Both the position numbers and the translations under genes were made by a program. Below are positions 51,140 through 60,313 of a stretch of 64,000 bases of DNA, piece by piece (position 1 is the first letter of the stretch; the number at the start of each line of letters is the position of its first letter). The notes beneath the pieces are model-generated. The model did no database searches and was not told where the DNA came from. It worked only from the letters and a program-made list of their open reading frames with translations. This stretch comes from Microvirga lotononidis (GTDB lineage: Bacteria > Pseudomonadota > Alphaproteobacteria > Rhizobiales > Beijerinckiaceae). The stretch covers positions 3,751,001 through 3,815,000 of the forward strand of contig NZ_CP141048.1 of the NCBI RefSeq assembly GCF_034627025.1, written 5' to 3'.

Positions 51140-51517
51140 ATGCAACGTGTCTTACTCGCTTCCCTCGTCGCCCTGGCTGCCTCGGCCTGTGCCTACCGGC
51201 CCGAGCCGACGGAACTCGTCAAGATCGTGGATTCGCCGGCGGACGTGCGGGTCTGCGCCCGTCTGGGAGAGGTCAGCCCCGTGACCCCGACGACGCCCGG
51301 GACGGCCCGGCCGCTCTATATCGGTTTCGGCACGACCCTCGGAAACTCGACCTTCGGGTACGCCACCGAAGACATGCTCCAGGCGACCGTCGCCCTCGGC
51401 GGCACGCACCTCTACATGCAGCAGGTGTCCCATGACTGGTCGCTCGTGCGCGGCATCGCCTATCGCTGCGGCTCGGGCGTCGTGCGCCAGGAAACCGTCA
51501 TTCGTGCGAAAGGCTGA
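51140..51517 (+). CDS. Small hypothetical lipoprotein
   Basis: 125 residues. [20 protein letters not shown] has a clear lipobox (LAASAC), so the mature protein is lipid-anchored. The body contains [13 protein letters not shown], a Thr/Pro linker and [16 protein letters not shown], resembling small DUF4156-type lipoproteins; the last match is loose. Between lipB and mccB. Confidence 0.72.
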   Translation: MQRVLLASLVALAASACAYRPEPTELVKIVDSPADVRVCARLGEVSPVTPTTPGTARPLYIGFGTTLGNSTFGYATEDMLQATVALGGTHLYMQQVSHDWSLVRGIAYRCGSGVVRQETVIRAKG

Positions 51518-51633
51518 CGCGGGAGGCCGCCGATCCCGGTTGCATCGGCTCCCTGGTTCTAGGTACTGACGTGGACGGCCCTCCGGTTTCTGCCGTGAAG
51601 GAGCCGCCGCCAAGAACGAGGGAGAAAGCCGCC

Positions 51634-53241
51634 GTGCCCGTCATCGCCACCTCCGCCGATCTGACATCGGATTCCGCGCGGGCGAACCGTGCCGCCTGGG
51701 CCGAACTCGCCGATGAACTCCAGGCCAAGCGGCAGGAAGTGGCGCAGGGCGGCCCCGCCAAGGCGCGGGAGCGGCACCTCGCCCGCGGCAAGCTCCTGCC
51801 GCGCGAGCGCGTGATGCGGCTTCTCGATCCGGGTGCGCCATTCCTGGAACTCGGCTCGCTTGCCGCTCACGGCATGTATGAGGACGCGATCCATGGTGCC
51901 GGCATCATCACGGGCATCGGGCGCGTCGAAGGCCGTGAGGTGATGATCGTCTGCAACGATTCGACGATCAAGGGCGGCACCTATTACCCGATGACGGTGA
52001 AGAAGCACCTGCGCGCCCAGGAAGTGGCGCGCGAGAACCGTCTGCCCTGCATCTATCTGGTGGATTCCGGCGGCGCGAACCTGCCCCATCAGACGGACGT
52101 CTTCCCGGACCGGGAGCATTTCGGGCGCATCTTCTACAACCAGGCAACCCTGTCCTCGCTCGGCATCCCGCAGATCGCCTGCGTCATGGGCTCCTGCACG
52201 GCAGGCGGCGCCTATGTGCCGGCCATGTCGGACGAGACGATCATCGTGCGCCGCCAGGGCACGATCTTCCTCGGCGGGCCGCCCCTGGTGAAGGCGGCGA
52301 CCGGCGAGGTGGTCTCGGCCGAGGATCTCGGCGGCGCCGATGTCCATGCCCGCCTCTCCGGCGTGGCGGATCATTACGCCACCGACGACGTTCACGCGCT
52401 CGCCATCGTGCGGCGCATCGTCGGAACGTTGAACACGCGCAAGAGCATCGATATCGACATCGCCGAACCGGTGGAGCCGAAATACTCCATCGACGATCTC
52501 GACGCGATCGTGCCGACCGATCTCAAGAAGCAATACGACATCCGCGAGGTGATCGCCCGTCTGGTCGACGGCTCCGAGTTCGACGAGTTCAAGCGCCTCT
52601 ACGGCACGACCCTCGTCACGGGCTTCGCACGGCTCTGGGGCATGCCGGTCGGCATCATCGGCAATAACGGCATCCTGTTCTCGGAAAGCGCCCAGAAAGG
52701 CGCGCATTTCATCGAGCTGTGCTGCCAGCGGCGGATCCCGCTGCTCTTCCTGCAGAACATCTCCGGCTTCATGGTCGGGCGCCAGTACGAGGCGGGAGGC
52801 ATCGCCAAGGACGGCGCGAAGCTCGTCACGGCGGTCGCCTGCGCCCAGGTGCCGAAAGTCACGCTGCTGGTCGGTGGCTCGTTCGGCGCCGGCAATTATG
52901 GCATGTGCGGGCGCGCCTATTCCCCTCGCTTCCTTTTCACCTGGCCGAATTCGCGCATCTCGGTGATGGGCGGCGAGCAGGCGGCGAGCGTTCTCGCTAC
53001 CGTTAGGCGCGACAACATCGAGGCCGAAGGCAATGCCTGGAGCGCGGACGAGGAGGAGACCTTCAAGGCGCCGATCCGCGACAAGTACGAGAAGGAAGGC
53101 TCGCCCTATTACGCCACGGCCCGCCTGTGGGACGACGGCATCATCCTGCCGTCCGAGACGCGGCGCGTGCTCGCCTTAGCCTTCTCCGCGGCGTTGAATG
53201 CACCTTTACCTCCTACCAATTTCGGCGTATTTAGAATGTAA
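51634..53241 (+). CDS. mccB: Methylcrotonyl-CoA carboxylase beta (carboxyltransferase) subunit
   Basis: 535 residues. Transfers CO2 from biotin to 3-methylcrotonyl-CoA in leucine catabolism, together with an MccA not in the window. N- and C-carboxyltransferase domains with [56 protein letters not shown], and [20 protein letters not shown]. The GTG at 51634 ([10 protein letters not shown]) gives the family-typical start. The last 25 codons ([20 protein letters not shown]) end in AT-rich DNA unlike the rest of the gene, and a second, decayed copy of this 3' region follows 200-480 bases downstream (see pseudogene). Confidence 0.92.
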   Translation: MPVIATSADLTSDSARANRAAWAELADELQAKRQEVAQGGPAKARERHLARGKLLPRERVMRLLDPGAPFLELGSLAAHGMYEDAIHGAGIITGIGRVEGREVMIVCNDSTIKGGTYYPMTVKKHLRAQEVARENRLPCIYLVDSGGANLPHQTDVFPDREHFGRIFYNQATLSSLGIPQIACVMGSCTAGGAYVPAMSDETIIVRRQGTIFLGGPPLVKAATGEVVSAEDLGGADVHARLSGVADHYATDDVHALAIVRRIVGTLNTRKSIDIDIAEPVEPKYSIDDLDAIVPTDLKKQYDIREVIARLVDGSEFDEFKRLYGTTLVTGFARLWGMPVGIIGNNGILFSESAQKGAHFIELCCQRRIPLLFLQNISGFMVGRQYEAGGIAKDGAKLVTAVACAQVPKVTLLVGGSFGAGNYGMCGRAYSPRFLFTWPNSRISVMGGEQAASVLATVRRDNIEAEGNAWSADEEETFKAPIRDKYEKEGSPYYATARLWDDGIILPSETRRVLALAFSAALNAPLPPTNFGVFRM

Positions 53242-53266
53242 TTAAGTTACAATATTGAGGGCTGGG

Positions 53267-53533
53267 TTGAAGATTGGTAGTAATCTCCTTGGACGGCTGC
53301 CGCTCCTTGGGTTGCTCGCCATGAGCATTGCGGCATGCGGCCCCTTGCGGCTCACTCCAGGACCTCATTACTCCGAAGTCCGAAAAGGTTCGTATCGCCC
53401 TTATTATCCCCTGCGTCCCGTTCAGCGCATCCCCAAGTTCCGCTTCCTATGTGGTGATGGGCGACGCGTGAATTCGTCATCATGCGCGACCACAACATCG
53501 GAGCCTGAGCAAGGACTGAGCGCTGAACAATGA
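53267..53533 (+). CDS. Possible chimeric small lipoprotein
   Basis: A TTG at 53267 with GAGGG upstream starts an 88-residue frame with a good signal (LLGRLPLLGLLAMSIAACGP; lipobox SIAAC). The N-terminal half (to about residue 60) matches nothing I know. The C-terminal part (after FRFLCGDGRR) is read from DNA homologous to mccB, partly out of its original frame, and stops at a TGA inside that remnant. So it is either a new chimeric gene or a chance frame. Confidence 0.35.
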   Translation: MKIGSNLLGRLPLLGLLAMSIAACGPLRLTPGPHYSEVRKGSYRPYYPLRPVQRIPKFRFLCGDGRRVNSSSCATTTSEPEQGLSAEQ

Positions 53534-53718
53534 ACGGCCTTCAAACAAAGCACTGATCGTCGACATGTACGAGGAGGACGTCTCGTCCTATTATGCCTCG
53601 TCCCATCCATAGAATGTTCGAGACATCTTGCCCTCGTGGACGCGCGCTGGCGCTGGCCTTCTCGGCGAATGTGAACATTCTTGTTTCCGAGAAGACGTCC
53701 GGCGTGTTCAGGATGTAG
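53450..53718 (+). pseudogene. Decayed second copy of the mccB 3' end
   Basis: DNA here aligns with the last 230-270 bases of mccB. Clear segments, with intact mccB in brackets: KALIVDMYEEDVSSYYASSH ([20 protein letters not shown]), then a stop in place of Trp, NVRDILPSWTR ([11 protein letters not shown]), a frameshift, and ALALAFSANVNILVSEKTSG then VFRM and stop ([20 protein letters not shown] then VFRM). The final 16 residues align without a gap. Further up, CGCGACCACAACATC matches the RRDNI codons, with in-frame TGA codons and small indels. Clear from 53484, probable from about 53450. Copying and decay explain it better than chance. Confidence 0.82.
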
Positions 53719-53773
53719 CCGGCCCGCCTTTCCACGGCGTGGAACTCTTGCGGGCTCAAGGCGCTTTCAAAAC

Positions 53774-54604
53774 ATGCCGCAGGAAGGATCCGACCATTAT
53801 CGTCGTGCCTATGCCAGGCAGATCGCCCGGCTGGCGGAGGTCCGCGACGGGCGCATCGAACTGGCCTTCGAGAGCGTTCCGCGAGAAGCGTTCTTGCCGC
53901 CTCCGCCCTGGACCGCCATCAGCATGGGCGTTGCGGTCCGGACCTCCGAAATCGCCGACATCTACGACAATGTCCTCGTCGCCATCGATCCCGAGCGCGG
54001 CATCAACAACGGCGAGCCGGCCCTTCATGCCGCCTGGATCGATGCGGCCCGTCCGCGACCGGGCGAGGCGGTGATCCACGTGGGCGCAGGGACGGGCTAT
54101 TATACTGCCATCCTGGCGCTGCTGGTCCAGCCTGACGGACGCGTCGAAGCCTTCGAATACGAGGCCGACCTTGCGGCTCAGGCGGCGCGGAATCTGAGCT
54201 CCTATGCCAACGTGACCGTCCATGCCGCGTCCGCCTTCGGCCGGGCTCTGCCGAAGGCCGATATCGTCTACGTCAACGCGGGTGTTCTTGCGCCGGATGT
54301 CGAATGGCTCCGGGCGCTCAATCCGGGCGGGCGTCTGATCTTCCCATGGCAACCGCATAAGGGTTGGGGGCCGGCGCTCCTGGTGACACGGCGAGCAGGC
54401 GGGTTCAGCGTGCAATCGCTGATGAACGTCGGTTTCATCTCCTGCAGCGGAACGACCGAACGAATCTCCCGCGGACGCCTGCCCACCGAAGCCGATCTGG
54501 CCGCGGTCCGATCCATCTGGATCGGGAGCACGCGCGCGCCTGATTCCAGCGCCGTCGCGGTCTACGACGACGTCTGGTTCTCCTCCGAGAAACCGGGACA
54601 TTGA
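53774..54604 (+). CDS. PCMT-like SAM-dependent methyltransferase
   Basis: 276 residues, related to protein-L-isoaspartate O-methyltransferase but longer and divergent. SAM motif I is AVIHVGAGTGYYTAILALLV, followed by VEAFEYEADLAAQAARNLSS (motif with acidic residue binding the ribose) and DIVYVNAGVLAPDVEWLRAL, LNPGGRLIFPWQP. True PCMT has a Ser/Thr-rich substrate loop near GxxISQP; here INNGEPALHAAW replaces it, so the substrate may differ. Start 53774 is 55 bases after the mccB remnant; the open frame from 53681 runs into the remnant. Confidence 0.8.
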   Translation: MPQEGSDHYRRAYARQIARLAEVRDGRIELAFESVPREAFLPPPPWTAISMGVAVRTSEIADIYDNVLVAIDPERGINNGEPALHAAWIDAARPRPGEAVIHVGAGTGYYTAILALLVQPDGRVEAFEYEADLAAQAARNLSSYANVTVHAASAFGRALPKADIVYVNAGVLAPDVEWLRALNPGGRLIFPWQPHKGWGPALLVTRRAGGFSVQSLMNVGFISCSGTTERISRGRLPTEADLAAVRSIWIGSTRAPDSSAVAVYDDVWFSSEKPGH

Positions 54605-54963
54605 AACGAGCATAGCCATACCCGAAACGCGCCTTCGTAGGGCTCGATCCTTTGTCGGCAAGGGGAATCCTGTCCCAAAAATGTTGCGGTGGAGCAACAC
54701 CTTCAAACCTTCAACATCCTGCCTCTCTTGGCCCAAGCTCCGCCGCGATCCCGCCATAAACGGAGCGCTACTCCTGATGCAGGTTAAAGTGCTTCAAAAC
54801 CAAAGCTTTACGTAACGACGCCTGGGGCAGAATTCAGGTTAAGGCTGTTCAATTGATCCTTCCTAAGGGTCATTGCATCGGTGGCGTAGCACATGGCAGA
54901 TCACGGGAGTTCCAACGGGCTTGGAGCTCCTCGTGAGAACCGGTTGGAAGAAGAGTGCGGACC

Positions 54964-56694
54964 ATGGATGCGCGGTTGATCGACAAGTCGAAGCTGCCGA
55001 GCCGTCACGTGACGGAGGGGCCCGCTCGCGCGCCGCATCGCTCGTATCTCTATGCCATGGGACTGACCAAGGAGCAGATCGCCCAGCCGCTCGTCGGCGT
55101 CGCGACCTGCTGGAACGAGGCGGCTCCATGCAACATCTCCCTCATGCGCCAGGCCCAGGCCGTGAAGAAGGGCGTGGCTGCTGCCAACGGTACGCCGCGC
55201 GAGTTCTGCACCATCACGGTCACCGACGGCATCGCCATGGGCCACCAGGGCATGAAGGCGTCGCTCCCGTCCCGCGAGGTCATTGCCGATTCTGTCGAGC
55301 TGACCATGCGCGGCCATTCCTATGACGCGCTCGTGGGCATGGCGGGCTGCGACAAGTCCCTGCCGGGCATGATGATGGCCATGGTGCGCCTCAACGTGCC
55401 GTCGATCTTCATCTATGGCGGTTCGATTCTTCCGGGCTCCTTCCGTGGCCGTCAGGTGACCGTTCAGGATCTCTTCGAGGCCGTCGGCAAGTACTCGGTC
55501 GGCGAGATGTCGGATGAGGATCTCACCGAGCTCGAGCAGGTCGCCTGTCCGTCGGCCGGCGCCTGCGGTGCGCAATTCACCGCCAACACCATGGCGACCG
55601 TTTCCGAGGCGATGGGAATCGCGCTGCCGTATTCGGCGGGCGCTCCGGCGCCTTACGAGATCCGCGACCGGTTCTGCGCCGCTGCCGGCGAGCAGATCAT
55701 GGACCTGATCGCCAGGAACATCCGTCCGCGCGATATCGTGACCCGCAAGTCCCTGGAGAACGCCGCGACGGTGGTGGCGGCCTCCGGCGGCTCGACCAAC
55801 GCGGCTCTGCATCTTCCCGCCATCGCGCATGAGGCGGGAATCAAGTTCGACCTGTTCGACGTGGCCGAGATCTTCAAGCGCACGCCGTACATCGCCGACC
55901 TGAAGCCGGGCGGGCGCTACGTCGCCAAGGACCTGTTCGAGGTCGGCGGCATTCCGCTGCTCATGAAGACGCTCCTCGACCACGGCTACATGCACGGGGA
56001 CTGCATGACCGTAACGGGGCGCACCATGGCCGAGAATCTCGCTTCCGTGAAATGGAACGACGATCAGGACGTGGTCTATCCGGCCGACAGGCCCATCACT
56101 CCCACCGGTGGCGTCGTCGGGCTGAAGGGCAATCTCGCTCCCGAAGGGGCCATCGTGAAGGTGGCCGGCATGCCGGCTGAGAAGCAGACGTTCCGCGGCC
56201 CTGCGCGATGCTTCGACGGCGAGGAAGCCTGTTTCGAAGCCGTCTCCACGCGCCAGTACAAGGAAGGCGAGGTCCTGGTGATCCGCTACGAGGGGCCGCG
56301 CGGCGGTCCCGGCATGCGGGAGATGCTCTCCACCACGGCAGCGCTCTACGGCCAGGGCATGGGCGACAAGGTGGCTCTCATCACCGATGGGCGCTTCTCC
56401 GGCGCGACCCGTGGCTTCTGCATCGGGCATGTGGGCCCGGAAGCGGCGGTCGGCGGGCCGATCGGGCTGATCAAGGACGGCGACATCATCGCCATCGACG
56501 CCGTCACGGGCACGATCGACGTGGAGCTTTCGGACGAGGAATTGGCGAAGCGCCGTTCCGAATGGAAGCCGCGGGAGACGAACGCCACCTCGGGCTATCT
56601 CTGGAAATATTCGCAAACCGTGGGTCCGGCACGGGACGGGGCTGTGACCCATCCCGGCGGAGCCGCAGAAAAAGAAACCTATGCGGACGTTTAA
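54964..56694 (+). CDS. ilvD: Dihydroxy-acid dehydratase
   Basis: 576 residues. Dehydrates dihydroxy-acids in valine, leucine and isoleucine synthesis with an iron-sulfur cluster. Cluster Cys lie in VATCWNEAAPCNISL, GMAGCDKSLPGMMMAM and CPSAGACGAQFTANTMATVS, in the order of the [2Fe-2S] branch. The C-terminal part has DGRFSGATRGFCIGHVGPEA. The first 355 bases of leader (54605-54963) show no gene; I looked for a leader peptide with runs of branched-chain codons and found none. Overlaps exoR by 14 bases. Confidence 0.94.
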   Translation: MDARLIDKSKLPSRHVTEGPARAPHRSYLYAMGLTKEQIAQPLVGVATCWNEAAPCNISLMRQAQAVKKGVAAANGTPREFCTITVTDGIAMGHQGMKASLPSREVIADSVELTMRGHSYDALVGMAGCDKSLPGMMMAMVRLNVPSIFIYGGSILPGSFRGRQVTVQDLFEAVGKYSVGEMSDEDLTELEQVACPSAGACGAQFTANTMATVSEAMGIALPYSAGAPAPYEIRDRFCAAAGEQIMDLIARNIRPRDIVTRKSLENAATVVAASGGSTNAALHLPAIAHEAGIKFDLFDVAEIFKRTPYIADLKPGGRYVAKDLFEVGGIPLLMKTLLDHGYMHGDCMTVTGRTMAENLASVKWNDDQDVVYPADRPITPTGGVVGLKGNLAPEGAIVKVAGMPAEKQTFRGPARCFDGEEACFEAVSTRQYKEGEVLVIRYEGPRGGPGMREMLSTTAALYGQGMGDKVALITDGRFSGATRGFCIGHVGPEAAVGGPIGLIKDGDIIAIDAVTGTIDVELSDEELAKRRSEWKPRETNATSGYLWKYSQTVGPARDGAVTHPGGAAEKETYADV

Positions 56695-57523
56695 ACTCAT
56701 CGCGGCCACGTTGTGGGTGGCTACCCTCGGCGCAGGCGCCGCCTATGCGCTGGATGCCGCGCCGCGCCCGCAACCGCTCACGCCTGCCCTGTCGCCGGCC
56801 CTCGCTCCGGGCATCAAGTACGGCTCCGCCCGTGATGCCCTGCGCAGCGGCATGCGCGACTATTATGCGGGCGACAAGATCGGGGCCGTGCACGCGCTCG
56901 AATATGCGGCGGGCCAGGGGCACTCGCTTGCGTTGTGGAAGCTTGGGCGCATGTATGCGGACGGCGACGGCGTCGAGCACGACGACCTGAAGGCGTTCGA
57001 GTATTTCTCCCAGCTTGCCGACCAGCATGCGGACGAGAGCCCCGATTCTCCCAACGCATCGGTGGTCTCCAGCGCCTTCGTGGCGCTCGGCGGCTATTTC
57101 CTGGACGGCATCAAGGACAGCTATGTGGCGGCCAATCCGACCCGGGCCGTCGAGATGTTCAGCTACGCGGCGACGTATTTCAGCGACTCAAACGCGCAGT
57201 ACAACCTCGCCCGTCTCTACCTCGAGGGTACGGGTGTCCGGAAGGACGCGCGCCATGCGGCGCGCTGGTTCAACCTGGCGGCCGAGAAGGGCCACACCGC
57301 GTCCCAGGCGCTGCTGGGGCATCTGCTGATGACGGGGCAGGGCGTTCCGCGCCAGCGGGCCAAGGGCCTCATGTGGCTCACCCTGGCACGGGAAGCCTCC
57401 ACCGACGCCCCCAAGGATCAGTGGATCGTCTCCCTCTACGACGACGCCTTCGCGGCTGCGGACGAGAGCGACCGCAAGCTCGCCCTGGCTCTGCTGGAGC
57501 AATACATCCAGTCGCGCCGGTAA
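56681..57523 (+). CDS. exoR: ExoR-like periplasmic Sel1-repeat regulator
   Basis: 280 residues. Signal peptide (MRTFKLIAATLWVATLGAGA, cut after AYA) then Sel1-like repeats (about 55-230): ALEYAAGQGHSLALWKLGRM, YADGDGVEHDDLKAFEYF, YNLARLYLEGTGVRKDARHA, ARWFNLAAEKGHTASQALLG. Layout and wording match rhizobial ExoR, the periplasmic inhibitor of the ChvG/ChvI (ExoS/ChvI) two-component system that controls exopolysaccharide and envelope genes. The ATG overlaps the end of ilvD. ChvG/ChvI are not in the window. A generic Sel1 protein is the alternative. Confidence 0.82.
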   Translation: MRTFKLIAATLWVATLGAGAAYALDAAPRPQPLTPALSPALAPGIKYGSARDALRSGMRDYYAGDKIGAVHALEYAAGQGHSLALWKLGRMYADGDGVEHDDLKAFEYFSQLADQHADESPDSPNASVVSSAFVALGGYFLDGIKDSYVAANPTRAVEMFSYAATYFSDSNAQYNLARLYLEGTGVRKDARHAARWFNLAAEKGHTASQALLGHLLMTGQGVPRQRAKGLMWLTLAREASTDAPKDQWIVSLYDDAFAAADESDRKLALALLEQYIQSRR

Positions 57524-57550
57524 ACCGGGCGGACGGATTTCCTCGACATC

Positions 57551-57573
57551 ATCACCGGCCTCGTGCCGGTGAT
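57551..57573. repeat. REP-type palindrome (ATCACCGG form)
   Basis: ATCACCGGC and GCCGGTGAT around CTCGT, between the convergent exoR and xthA genes. Confidence 0.82.
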
Positions 57574-57615
57574 CTCGATTCGTAGAACGCAGCGCTTCAC
57601 GGAATCGGGCAGTAG

Positions 57616-58401
57616 TTACTCGATATCCAGATCGACCATCACCGGCACGTGGTCCGAGGGCTTGTCCCAGCCGCGGACTTCCTTCCGGATCGAGGCCGTC
57701 CTGAGCTTGTCCTGCGCCTGGGCCGAGAGCAGCAGGTGGTCGATGCGGATGCCGTTGTTCCGTTGGAAGGCGCCAGCCTGATAATCCCAGAACGAGTAGA
57801 GGCCGGGCTGGTCGTTGCAGGCGCGCACGGCATCGAGGAAGCCGAGATTGACCAGTTCCCGGAACTTGGCTCGGCTCTCCGGCTGGAACAGGGCGTCTTT
57901 GGTCCAGGCCGCCGGATCCATGGCGTCCTTGGGTTCGGGGATGACGTTGTAGTCGCCGCACAGAACGAGGGGCTCCTCGAGCAGGAGGAGATTCTTCGCA
58001 TGGGCGCGGAGGCGGTCCATCCACGCGAGCTTGTAGTCGAATTTCGGCGTGCCGATGGGATTGCCGTTGGGCAGATAGATGGAGGCCACACGCACGGCGC
58101 CGTGTGAGGTCGAGATCACGCCTTCCAGGTAACGGGCCTGCTCGTCGCTCTCGTCGCCCGGCAGGCCGCGGCGCACATCCTCGAGCGGGCGCTTGGACAG
58201 GATGGCGACGCCGTTATAAGCCTTCTGGCCATGCGTGGCGACGTTGTAGCCGAGCGCCTCGACTTCCGCGCGCGGAAAGGCCTCGTCCACGCACTTCAGC
58301 TCCTGGAGGCAGAGCACGTCCGGTTCCGCGCTCTTCACGAAAGTGGCGAGGTGATCCAGCCTCTGCTTGATGGAGTTCACGTTCCAGGTGGCAATGCGCA
58401 T
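57616..58401 (-). CDS. xthA: Exodeoxyribonuclease III
   Basis: 261 residues of the EEP fold; apurinic endonuclease and 3'-exonuclease for base-excision repair. Motifs: MRIATWNVNSIKQRLDHLAT, metal-site LCLQELKCVDEAFP, GDYNVIPEPKDAMDP and the His pair near SDHVPVMVDLDIE. The ATG at 58401 lies directly at the conserved first strand; the frame upstream to 58485 is not conserved. Confidence 0.93.
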   Translation of the reverse strand: MRIATWNVNSIKQRLDHLATFVKSAEPDVLCLQELKCVDEAFPRAEVEALGYNVATHGQKAYNGVAILSKRPLEDVRRGLPGDESDEQARYLEGVISTSHGAVRVASIYLPNGNPIGTPKFDYKLAWMDRLRAHAKNLLLLEEPLVLCGDYNVIPEPKDAMDPAAWTKDALFQPESRAKFRELVNLGFLDAVRACNDQPGLYSFWDYQAGAFQRNNGIRIDHLLLSAQAQDKLRTASIRKEVRGWDKPSDHVPVMVDLDIE

Positions 58402-58496
58402 CGTGTCACTCTCGCTCTTTCGTCCTGCCAGTTTCATCGGATGTTCGTCTTCGGCTGGCAAGATTGAACTCGTCGCCATCCCCACGGTTGCACCTC

Positions 58497-59189
58497 ATGC
58501 CCGGCTCATGGCTCACGCCCATCGACAGCTATTGCGAGCGGCTAGGCCCTGGATTTTGGGCGGAGCCGCTCAACGCCGCGACTAATGCGGCCTTCATCGC
58601 GGCGGCTTTTTATGCCTTCCTGCTCTGGCGGCGGGCCGGCGCGCGGGACTGGCCCTCTCTCTGGCTGATCGCCGTCACCTTCGTCGTCGGGACGGGCAGT
58701 TTCCTGTTTCACACATTCGCGAACCGCTGGTCGCTGCTGGCGGACGTGTTGCCCATTGCCGTCTTCATCTACAGCTATTTCCTGTTAGCCATGCGACGAT
58801 ATCTGAGCCTTGGATGGGCTGCCGCCACGGCCGCGACAGGGTTGTTCCTGCTCTTCAACCTGTCCTTCGATCGTCTCTGGTTCAGCGTCCTTCCCGGCGT
58901 GACGCTGAACGGCTCGGTCGGCTATATCCCGGCTGCGCTGGCGCTGCTCGCCGTAGGAGTTGCCTGCCGGCTTTCACAAGCCAAAGCGGCGGGTCTGGCG
59001 CTTCTCGTGGCGGCGGGCGTGTTTGCGCTGTCGTTGTACGTCCGCTCCATCGACGAGGCGGTTTGTGCGGCCATGCCTGCGGGCACGCATTTTCTGTGGC
59101 ATATGCTCAATGCATTGGTGCTCGGCATCCTGATGCGAGCCGCCATCGTTCACTCATCGCGAAAAGGACCGGTCTTTGTCCAGGATTGA
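58497..59189 (+). CDS. Ceramidase-family integral membrane hydrolase
   Basis: 230 residues with seven predicted helices, of the alkaline-ceramidase/PAQR-like CREST group. The metal-site motifs are SYCERLGPGFWAEPLNAATN (with Asn), VVGTGSFLFHTFANRWSLLA DVLP-type HxxxxxxxxxD, and GTHFLWHMLNALV with two His. Three His and an Asp would bind zinc. Lipid amide or ester hydrolysis is likely; the substrate is not known. ATG at 58497 preferred. Confidence 0.8.
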   Translation: MPGSWLTPIDSYCERLGPGFWAEPLNAATNAAFIAAAFYAFLLWRRAGARDWPSLWLIAVTFVVGTGSFLFHTFANRWSLLADVLPIAVFIYSYFLLAMRRYLSLGWAAATAATGLFLLFNLSFDRLWFSVLPGVTLNGSVGYIPAALALLAVGVACRLSQAKAAGLALLVAAGVFALSLYVRSIDEAVCAAMPAGTHFLWHMLNALVLGILMRAAIVHSSRKGPVFVQD

Positions 59190-59736
59190 GATTCACGGCT
59201 ATGCCATCGTGTCGGACAACGACTGCATCGCCGACGCCTCCGGGCGGACGCCCGATGTGCTCCGCAACGACGCCGACTGGGCCTATTTCCAGGCCGAGCT
59301 CAACCGGTCGGCCGTGACGGTGCTCGGCCGCCTGGGTCATGAGGCCAACCCGAACCCCAAGGGCCGGCTGCGGGTGATCCTGTCCTCGTCCTCGCCTGGC
59401 CTCGAGCGGCGGCCGGACGGCTGGTGGTGGAATCCCGAGGCGCTTGCCTGGGACCAAGCCATCCGAACGGTCCTGCCGGATGGCGGCCGCGTGGCGGTGC
59501 CCGGCGGGCGGCGGGTCTTCGACCTCTTCCTCGCCATCGGCTACGACGCCTTTCACCTGACCCGAGCCCAGGGAACCTCCATTCCCGACGGCGTCCCCGT
59601 CTTCTCCGGCTGCCGGGCGGGGGTGAGCGCTGAAACCGTTCTGGCTGCACAGGGCTTGAAGCCGGAACCGCGCCGGATCCTCGATCCCGCAGGGCCGGTG
59701 AGCCTGACAATTTGGCGGAACGGTCGCCAAGCCTGA
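59176..59736 (+). CDS. DHFR/RibD-like reductase-domain protein
   Basis: 186 residues. The pattern HGYAIVSDNDCIADASGRTP, LNRSAVTVLGRLGHEANPNP, RVILSSSSPGLER and FDLFLAIGYDAFHLTRA fits the dihydrofolate reductase fold as found in RibD C-terminal-type proteins. The TTG at 59176 lies 14 bases inside the ceramidase-family gene and has AAGGA upstream, so it is probably translated with it. Substrate unknown. Confidence 0.7.
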   Translation: MSRIEIHGYAIVSDNDCIADASGRTPDVLRNDADWAYFQAELNRSAVTVLGRLGHEANPNPKGRLRVILSSSSPGLERRPDGWWWNPEALAWDQAIRTVLPDGGRVAVPGGRRVFDLFLAIGYDAFHLTRAQGTSIPDGVPVFSGCRAGVSAETVLAAQGLKPEPRRILDPAGPVSLTIWRNGRQA

Positions 59737-59785
59737 TGAGTTTGCTTGGAGTTGACGTGAAACAGCGACCCGAAGGGAGAAGCCG

Positions 59786-60310
59786 ATGCGTCACTTCACC
59801 ATTTCGACCGCATTGCTCGCGGGCTGCCTGATCGCCGGTGCGGCATGGGCGCAGGGTTCCTCGGGCGGTTCGGGGGGCTCCAGCGGAGGGGGCGCGGGCG
59901 GCGCTTCCGGCGGCGGCTCGTCGGCTTCACCGTCCACGGGCTCCTCGGCAGCGCCGAGCGGCGCCACTCAGCCCGGAGCGTCGACCATCCGGCCACCCGG
60001 CCAAGGCGCCCAAGGGAGCGCCGATCCCGGCAACGCCTCCAGCCGCATGGGCGGCTCGATGGGGAATACGGGAACCGGCAGTCGGGCGACGACGGGTACG
60101 GTCCCGCCTCCCGGCAACGAAGGCAGCACGGGAGGAACCGCCGCAGGCTCCGGCGGCTCCCAGACGGGTCCCCGCACCACGGGAACGGTTGCAGGCGGCA
60201 ACCGCCTGCAACCGGGCGAGACTTCGACCGTCGCCCCCAGCTCCCGCGAGGAGAAGCTCCTCGAGGATGCGGATAAGCGGGTCAAGCGGGGAATCTGCCA
60301 GGGCTGCTGA
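59786..60310 (+). CDS. Exported Gly/Ser-rich hypothetical protein
   Basis: 174 residues: signal peptide MRHFTISTALLAGCLIAGAA cleaved after AWA, then a low-complexity Gly/Ser/Thr/Pro region of about 120 residues, then a conserved-looking charged tail (SSREEKLLEDADKRVKRGIC). The two Cys at the very end (ICQGC) may be oxidised or bind a ligand. Codon use is normal. No family recognised. Confidence 0.65.
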   Translation: MRHFTISTALLAGCLIAGAAWAQGSSGGSGGSSGGGAGGASGGGSSASPSTGSSAAPSGATQPGASTIRPPGQGAQGSADPGNASSRMGGSMGNTGTGSRATTGTVPPPGNEGSTGGTAAGSGGSQTGPRTTGTVAGGNRLQPGETSTVAPSSREEKLLEDADKRVKRGICQGC

Positions 60311-60313
60311 CGC

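Noticed and set aside
54605..54963. Attenuator leader peptide upstream of ilvD
   Set aside because: No short frame with clustered Leu, Val or Ile codons and no terminator-antiterminator pair was found.
54901..56709. 602-codon open frame antisense to ilvD
   Set aside because: Shadow of ilvD; no ribosome site and no motif.
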